Both the position numbers and the translations under genes were made by a program. Of a stretch of DNA of 7,139 bases, positions 6,091 through 7,139 are shown piece after piece. The DNA lies in contig DNHA01000019.1 of assembly GCA_003486025.1 (NCBI GenBank), positions 7,954 through 15,092 on the forward strand, written 5' to 3'. This DNA is from Micrococcaceae bacterium (GTDB taxonomy: Bacteria; Actinomycetota; Actinomycetes; Actinomycetales; Micrococcaceae). Below the pieces are notes generated by a model, which was not told the DNA's origin, did not search any database, and was given only the letters and a program-made list of their open reading frames with translations. How positions within the stretch are numbered: position 1 is the stretch's first letter; every line of letters starts with the position of its first letter.

Positions 6091-7139
6091 GTGGATAGGC
6101 TTGTATACGTGTCAACGAGCCTTGCAAATGAAAAGTTCCCAACGTGGCCAGATCTTTTGGCCTCCCTAATTAGCGGCCAGAATCTGAGCCGTGAAGATGC
6201 CGCCTGGGCCATGAATCAAATCATGACCGGTGAAGCCAGCGATGTGCAGATCGCAGGCTTCCTTGTCGCGCTGCGCGCCAAGGGGGAGACAGTGGCAGAG
6301 CTTACCGGCCTTGTTGACTCCATGGTGGGCAATGCTCGCGAACTTGTCATCGATGCACAAACATTAGACATTGTCGGGACCGGCGGCGATCGACAGAACA
6401 CCGTAAATATCTCTACGATGTCGACTCTGGTATGCGCCGGCGCCGGTGTGAAGATCGTAAAGCATGGAAACCGTGCCTCGTCTTCGTCCTCAGGGTCTGC
6501 GGATGTCCTGGAAGCCTTGGGCGTCCACCTGGACGTACCAATCGACCGCCTTGTAGAGGTCTACGAAAAGGTCGGCATTGCCTTTTGCTTCGCCAATATC
6601 TTCCACCCCTCCATGCGCCACGTCGCCGGAGCGCGTCGCGGGCTGCGCGTACCTACTGCCTTCAACTTCATGGGTCCGCTGACTAACCCAGCGCTTCCCA
6701 GCGCTTCGGCGATTGGTTGCTCGGATCTACGCATGGCTCCGATTATGGCTGGCGTGATTGCGAGCCGAGGCGTACGTGGCTTGGTATTCCGCGGGAATGA
6801 TGGGCTGGACGAAATGACCACGACCGCCTCGAATATGGTCTGGGAGGTACGAGACGGAAAAGTTGAGGAATTTGCCTTCGACGCTCAGCAAGTAGGCATT
6901 GGCCGAGCTAAGCTCGATGATTTGCGCGGGGCTGATGCCGCCTACATTGCCAGTGTCGTGCGGGATATCGTCTCCGGAGCCACGGGTCCGGTGCGTGACG
7001 CCGTGGTGCTCAATTCAGCGGCCGGAATGGTCGCATTTGATCAGGATGCCGAGGGTAGCTTTATTGACAGGATGCGGGCGGCAATGCGTCGCGCCGAAGA
7101 ATCCCTGGATTCCGGTGCCGCCGCCAAGGTCCTGGATGC
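6091..7139 (+). CDS. trpD: Anthranilate phosphoribosyltransferase (3' end outside window)
   Basis: The second enzyme of tryptophan synthesis, joining anthranilate and PRPP to give N-phosphoribosylanthranilate in the cytoplasm. The 349 full codons seen are nearly the family's length; the stop is right of the window. Motifs in order are the PRPP-binding GTGGD at residues 96-100 with NIST shortly after, [20 protein letters not shown] from 124, [20 protein letters not shown] then GPLTNP, and the metal-binding GLDE at 238-241 followed by MTTT. The serine-rich form after KHGNRA and the FRGNDGLDE wording are like actinobacterial TrpD. The start chosen is GTG at 6091-6093: an in-frame TAG lies at 6073-6075, and GAGAGGGGGA ends three bases before the GTG. 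A second GTG at 6109 is possible but has a weaker site. It is transcribed away from ctaE, the same neighbourhood as Rv2192c/Rv2193 in M. tuberculosis. No other trp genes are visible, so it stands apart from a trp operon here. Confidence 0.96.
   Translation, partial: MDRLVYVSTSLANEKFPTWPDLLASLISGQNLSREDAAWAMNQIMTGEASDVQIAGFLVALRAKGETVAELTGLVDSMVGNARELVIDAQTLDIVGTGGDRQNTVNISTMSTLVCAGAGVKIVKHGNRASSSSSGSADVLEALGVHLDVPIDRLVEVYEKVGIAFCFANIFHPSMRHVAGARRGLRVPTAFNFMGPLTNPALPSASAIGCSDLRMAPIMAGVIASRGVRGLVFRGNDGLDEMTTTASNMVWEVRDGKVEEFAFDAQQVGIGRAKLDDLRGADAAYIASVVRDIVSGATGPVRDAVVLNSAAGMVAFDQDAEGSFIDRMRAAMRRAEESLDSGAAAKVLD

Overview
The window looks like chromosomal DNA of a high-GC Gram-positive (Actinomycetota), most likely a member of the Micrococcaceae (Arthrobacter/Glutamicibacter-like). 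Three things point there. The genes encode the actinobacterial form of the cytochrome bcc complex: a diheme QcrC, a three-helix Rieske QcrA and a QcrB with a PDWY motif and a C-terminal tail. They are ordered ctaE-qcrC-qcrA-qcrB with trpD divergent from ctaE, as in Mycobacterium tuberculosis. The CtaE sequence reads closer to Arthrobacter-type than Corynebacterium-type subunit III. The genus is an inference from memory of the families, not a search result.

Layout, left to right. Positions 1-420 hold the 3' end of a GntR-family regulator gene (its UTRA effector domain), cut by the left edge. Positions 421-1465 are gene-poor. They contain a Tn3-family transposon relic: one terminal inverted repeat (754-791) and the decayed 3' end of a transposase gene on the minus strand (about 1085-1425). 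A strong 14-bp hairpin (1466-1497) separates the relic from the respiratory operon. Positions 1521-5821 are the minus-strand operon ctaE-qcrC-qcrA-qcrB. Positions 5822-6090 are a divergent intergenic region with a 15-bp palindrome and two TTTTGACC direct repeats. From 6091 to the right edge is trpD on the plus strand, lacking its last codons.

How the genes work together: QcrA, QcrB and QcrC form the menaquinol:cytochrome c reductase (complex III). CtaE is subunit III of the aa3 cytochrome c oxidase (complex IV). In actinobacteria these form a III-IV supercomplex in which the second heme of QcrC replaces a soluble cytochrome c, so clustering ctaE with qcrCAB makes functional sense. TrpD catalyses the second step of tryptophan synthesis and is a conserved neighbour with no obvious functional link.

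I do not see a previously undescribed system. Most of the window is a conserved core-genome respiratory locus. The least ordinary parts are the transposon relic, two hairpins between operon genes, and the symmetric motifs between ctaE and trpD.
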